DNA from: Candidatus Methanomethylophilaceae archaeon
Lineage (GTDB): Archaea > Thermoplasmatota > Thermoplasmata > Methanomassiliicoccales > Methanomethylophilaceae
Assembly (NCBI GenBank): GCA_016297775.1
Contig: JAEDGA010000058.1
Span: forward strand, 1 to 7,543
Length of the DNA stretch: 7,543 nucleotides
Reading direction: 5' to 3'
Both the position numbers and the translations under genes were made by a program. Within the stretch, counting starts at the first letter, position 1. Every line of letters begins with the position of its first letter. The notes below the pieces were generated by a model that ran no database searches, was not told the DNA's origin, and saw only the letters and a list, made by a program, of their open reading frames with translations. Positions 5,214-7,543 of this stretch are shown one piece after another.

Positions 5214-6152
5214 ATGGACTACAGGGAATTCTACGACAAGGACCTAGTATCGATCAGGGACCTCTCCAGAGAGCAGATCGAGACGATCCTCGAGCTTTCC
5301 GAAAAAATGATCCCGTTCGCCAAGGGAGAGAAGAGATCCAAGACCCTCGACGGAAGGATCGTCGGTAACCTCTTCTTCGAACCTTCGACAAGGACCAGAC
5401 TCTCCTTCGAGAGCGCAGCACACAGACTCGGTGCGGATGTCATAGACGTGTCCCAGATGTCCATGACATCGATCGCCAAGGGGGAGACCCTCGCGGACAC
5501 CATCAGAATGGTGGATGCGTACTGCGATGCGATCGTCCTCAGACACCCCTACGAGGGGGCCGCGAGACTCGCCGCCAACGTTTCCGAGAACCCCGTCATC
5601 AACGCCGGCGACGGTGCAGGATCCCATCCCACGCAGACCCTCCTCGACCTATTCACGATGAAGAGGGCAAAGGGATCCATCGACGGGCTCAACATCGCCA
5701 TGGTCGGAGACCTGAAGTACGGAAGGACCGTGCACTCCCTCGTGGATGCACTCACGATGTTCGGTGCGAAGCTCACATTCGTCGCACCCGAATCGCTCCA
5801 GATGCCCCAGGATATCATCAAGCACCTCAAATCCAAGGGATGCACCCCCAAGCAGACCGCATGTCTCGAGGATGTAATCCAGGAGGCGGATGTCCTCTAC
5901 GTAACCAGGATCCAGAAGGAGAGGTTCCCCGACCCCGCCGAGTACAACAAGGTCGCGGGTACATACAGGATAGACAACGCGATGCTGAGAGAGGCGAAGA
6001 AGGATGCGATCGTCATGCACCCCCTCCCCAGGATCGACGAGATCGCACCCGAGGTGGACAACACGGAACACGCTAAGTACTTCGAACAGGCATTCAACGG
6101 AATCCCGGTCAGGATGGCACTCCTCTGCTCGATCCTCGGAGGTGAGCTGTGA
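5214..6152 (+). CDS. pyrB: Aspartate carbamoyltransferase, catalytic chain
   Basis: Joins carbamoyl phosphate and L-aspartate to give N-carbamoyl-L-aspartate, the committed step of pyrimidine synthesis, in the cytoplasm. The 312-residue length is normal. The carbamoyl-phosphate loop FFEPSTRTR is at 54-62, the loop SIAKGETLADT with its active-site lysine at 86-96, LRHPYEG at 109-115, GDGAGSHPTQTLLD at 132-145 (substrate-contacting His and Gln), the aspartate-binding VTRIQKERF at 230-238 and HPLPR at 269-273. All expected catalytic residues are present. The ATG at 5214 begins the family N-terminus and has a TATA-like box about 27 bases upstream. The gene ends in TGA overlapping the pyrI start (TGATG), so the two chains are translationally coupled, as expected for a trimer-dimer holoenzyme. 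CTP/ATP control would come through PyrI. Confidence 0.97.
   Translation: MDYREFYDKDLVSIRDLSREQIETILELSEKMIPFAKGEKRSKTLDGRIVGNLFFEPSTRTRLSFESAAHRLGADVIDVSQMSMTSIAKGETLADTIRMVDAYCDAIVLRHPYEGAARLAANVSENPVINAGDGAGSHPTQTLLDLFTMKRAKGSIDGLNIAMVGDLKYGRTVHSLVDALTMFGAKLTFVAPESLQMPQDIIKHLKSKGCTPKQTACLEDVIQEADVLYVTRIQKERFPDPAEYNKVAGTYRIDNAMLREAKKDAIVMHPLPRIDEIAPEVDNTEHAKYFEQAFNGIPVRMALLCSILGGEL
6138..6146 (+). promoter_or_regulatory. Strong ribosome-binding site for pyrI inside the end of pyrB
   Basis: GGAGGTGAG matches the complement of the archaeal 16S rRNA 3' end almost fully and lies five bases before the ATG at 6152. It decides in favour of that ATG over the GTG three bases earlier (6149), and it is the best Shine-Dalgarno in the window. 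Confidence 0.7.
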
Positions 6153-6613
6153 TGGATGATTTCGCTATCGCACCCATCAGGAATGGTACCGTCATAGACC
6201 ACATCTCCCCCGGTCAGGCACTCAACGTGCTCAAGATCCTGAACGTCAACGAGAACACCATCAACTCAACCATCAGCGTCGGTATGCACGTACGTTCCGC
6301 CAAGAAGGATGGATTCAAGGACATCATCAAGATCGAGGACAGGGAACTCGACAAGACCACCCTGGACAAGATCGCACTCATCTCGCCCAACGCGACCATC
6401 TCCATCATCCGCGACTTCGTGGTCGCCGAGAAGCACAGCGTCAAGATAGAGGACCATGTATGTGGTATCGCCAAGTGCAGCAACCCCCACTGCATCACCA
6501 ACATGGGCGAGCCCATACAGACCGAGTTCGTTGTCATCTCCAGGGATCCCGTATCCCTCAGATGTGCATACTGCGACAGGACCCTCGTGAACATCTCCGA
6601 CAACCTGCTCTGA
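6152..6613 (+). CDS. pyrI: Aspartate carbamoyltransferase, regulatory chain
   Basis: The regulatory subunit bridges PyrB trimers and binds CTP and ATP to tune activity. The 153-residue length is standard. The N-terminal allosteric domain (about 1-98) begins FAIAPIRNGTVIDHI and includes GMHVRSAKKDGFKDIIKIE, whose basic residues lie in the nucleotide-binding region of the family. The C-terminal zinc domain has the expected four ligands, in CSNPHC and, 23 residues on, CAYC (Cys 109, 114, 138 and 141). An extra cysteine at 104 lies just before them. The start overlaps the pyrB stop by one base, with GGAGGTGAG upstream. The ORF can be extended by one codon to a GTG at 6149, which is less likely. 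The gene is followed after three bases by the UPF0200 gene. Confidence 0.95.
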   Translation: MDDFAIAPIRNGTVIDHISPGQALNVLKILNVNENTINSTISVGMHVRSAKKDGFKDIIKIEDRELDKTTLDKIALISPNATISIIRDFVVAEKHSVKIEDHVCGIAKCSNPHCITNMGEPIQTEFVVISRDPVSLRCAYCDRTLVNISDNLL

Positions 6614-6616
6614 GAC

Positions 6617-7150
6617 ATGAAGCTGATAGCGATAACCGGCATGCCCGGTGCAGGCAAGGAGGAGTTCCTCAACGTGGCCCGTGCACGCGGTATCCCCTTC
6701 ATCAGGATGGGGGACCTTGTCCGCGAGATGTACCCTCTCAGGGGACCAGAGGACAAGGAACTCACGCTGGGTCAGTTCGCGACCGCCGAAAGGGAGAGAC
6801 ACGGATACAACATCTGGGCGAAAAGGGCGCTCGAACGTATGGATGGTGACATCTACCTCATCGACGGATGCAGGAGTCTCGACGAGATCGAAGCGTACCG
6901 CGGCCTCACGGATGACGTGAACGTCGTGGCCATACACACATCGCCTTCGATCAGATACGAGAGGCTCGTCAGGAGAGGAAGGGATGATGCCCCCAAGGAT
7001 CTGGACGAGTTCCATGCCAGGGACGACAGGGAGATGGGATGGGGCCTGGCGAAGGCCATAGTCCTGTCCGATCACCTGATCGTGAACGAAGGTACGCTGG
7101 AAGAGTTCCGTGCCGATGCAAATGCGTTCCTCGACAGGATGCAATCATGA
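6617..7150 (+). CDS. UPF0200-like P-loop nucleotide-kinase-fold protein
   Basis: A 177-residue cytoplasmic P-loop NTPase resembling dephospho-CoA kinase and adenylate kinase. The Walker A motif is GMPGAGKE (8-15), followed by IRMGDLVREMYP (29-40, a substrate-side helix typical of small-molecule kinases), YLIDGCRSLDEIEAYR (80-95, where the family usually has DGIRS) and a lid-like arginine segment RYERLVRRGRDD (113-124) then RDDREMGWG (135-143). These match the archaeal UPF0200 family; its substrate is not established, and archaeal dephospho-CoA kinase activity has been assigned to an unrelated family. The gene starts three bases after pyrI and shares ATGA with the next gene (7147-7150), so it is co-expressed with pyrBI. 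A link to nucleotide metabolism is inferred from position only. Confidence 0.85.
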   Translation: MKLIAITGMPGAGKEEFLNVARARGIPFIRMGDLVREMYPLRGPEDKELTLGQFATAERERHGYNIWAKRALERMDGDIYLIDGCRSLDEIEAYRGLTDDVNVVAIHTSPSIRYERLVRRGRDDAPKDLDEFHARDDREMGWGLAKAIVLSDHLIVNEGTLEEFRADANAFLDRMQS

Positions 7151-7422
7151 GATTCCAGATAACGAGACTCTGCGGAGGGAAGGCACTGATGTGCACACCA
7201 CGTGACATGATGTCACTGGATATGTCCAAAGCAGAGAAGGTCATGTCCGCCAAGGGAGAGATCGTATCATCCGGCGACATGATGCTCGTATCCAAATGGA
7301 ACGGGATGGAGGTCACCCTGTACCTCCAGGGGAAGGTCATGTTCTTCCCACTATCCGACAAGGATCTTGCCGTCAGATACGCCACGGAGATACTGGAAGA
7401 GATCGCACATGCCGACGATTGA
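7147..7422 (+). CDS. Methionine-rich 91-residue protein of unknown function
   Basis: A 91-residue protein beginning MRFQITRLCGGKALMC. The ATG at 7147 overlaps the UPF0200 stop (ATGA); the frame extends further left, but that part lies inside the neighbour and reads as non-protein arginine/proline-rich sequence. Predicted layout: strand (1-16), polar segment TPRDMMSLDMSKAEKVM (17-33), strands around IVSSGDMMLVSKW (39-51) and EVTLYLQGKVMFFPL (55-69), then a helix DLAVRYATEILEEIA (73-87). Ten of 91 residues are methionine. The alternation suggests a compact alpha/beta fold. No signal peptide, metal motif or membrane helix is seen. Its function is unknown; position in the pyrBI operon is the only clue. 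Confidence 0.75.
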   Translation: MRFQITRLCGGKALMCTPRDMMSLDMSKAEKVMSAKGEIVSSGDMMLVSKWNGMEVTLYLQGKVMFFPLSDKDLAVRYATEILEEIAHADD

Positions 7423-7543
7423 GGGAGTGTTGATCTCCGTAATCCTGTCCGTCATATTGGCGTTGATCACCTACAGGACCGGATTGCTCACATTGGGCGG
7501 ATCGGTGTCCGCCGCATCCATTGCGGTGGTCATCGGTGCGTTG
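7409..7543 (+). CDS. N-terminus of an integral membrane protein, probably DUF92 family; cut by the right edge
   Basis: From the ATG at 7409, 45 codons remain open to the end of the window. Two hydrophobic stretches are visible: residues 6-21 (GVLISVILSVILALIT) and about 33-45, after YRTGLLTLGGSVSAAS. The first helix followed by a leucine-threonine-glycine-glycine segment and a small-residue helix matches the N-terminal pattern of DUF92 membrane proteins, related to plant phytyl-phosphate kinase VTE6. With only 45 residues the family call is tentative. The start overlaps the previous gene by 14 bases, and a purine-rich GGAAGAGAT lies upstream, so it appears to be the next gene of the same operon. 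Confidence 0.6.
   Translation, partial: MPTIEGVLISVILSVILALITYRTGLLTLGGSVSAASIAVVIGAL

Noticed and set aside
6149..6151. GTG start for pyrI one codon earlier
   Set aside because: The ATG at 6152 has the better spacing from GGAGGTGAG and forms the usual TGATG coupling; the difference is one residue.
7039..7146. Longer form of the 91-residue protein starting inside the UPF0200 gene
   Set aside because: The extra 36 residues are arginine/proline/cysteine-rich shadow sequence, and the ATG at 7147 has the standard ATGA overlap.
1..7543. CRISPR arrays, tRNA or rRNA genes
   Set aside because: No regularly spaced repeats, no T-loop/acceptor-stem pattern and no rRNA-like conserved blocks were seen in the non-coding parts.

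Overview
The window looks like a piece of an archaeal chromosome. Three things point that way: an archaeosine synthase (arcS), an enzyme known only from Archaea; an archaeal-type pyrBI pair followed by a P-loop protein of the archaeal UPF0200 type; and TATA-like boxes about 20-27 bases before several start codons, which suggests leaderless or nearly leaderless mRNAs. All nine complete genes end in TGA and none in TAG or TAA. With the family content this fits, but does not prove, a member of the Methanomassiliicoccales/Thermoplasmatota group.

Layout. Bases 1-84 hold the first 28 codons of an unidentified gene that leaves the window leftwards. Bases 85-503 have no convincing gene and look degraded. 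Bases 504-749 encode a small unknown protein. Bases 867-2824 form a drug-efflux module: a 14-helix-type DHA2 major facilitator transporter, then a MarR-type regulator with its own promoter. Bases 2915-3154 encode a small DUF2188 protein behind a promoter carrying three alternating TTGTA half-sites. Bases 3155-3326 are a non-coding, hairpin-rich stretch between this gene and the convergent arcS (3327-5021, minus strand).

The arcS/pyrB intergenic space (5022-5213) holds a perfect 14-bp inverted repeat followed by a T-run, with a 15-codon open frame between the arms. It resembles an attenuator or a small-RNA hairpin and is the most intriguing non-coding feature here. From 5214 to the right edge runs a compact rightward operon with overlapping or nearly touching genes: pyrB, pyrI (catalytic and regulatory chains of aspartate carbamoyltransferase), a UPF0200 nucleotide-kinase-like protein, a 91-residue protein of unknown function, and the start of a membrane protein that resembles DUF92.

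Functionally the window combines pyrimidine biosynthesis (pyrBI), tRNA modification (arcS), a likely self-contained efflux/regulator pair, and several small unknown proteins. No CRISPR array, tRNA, rRNA or complete mobile element was seen.
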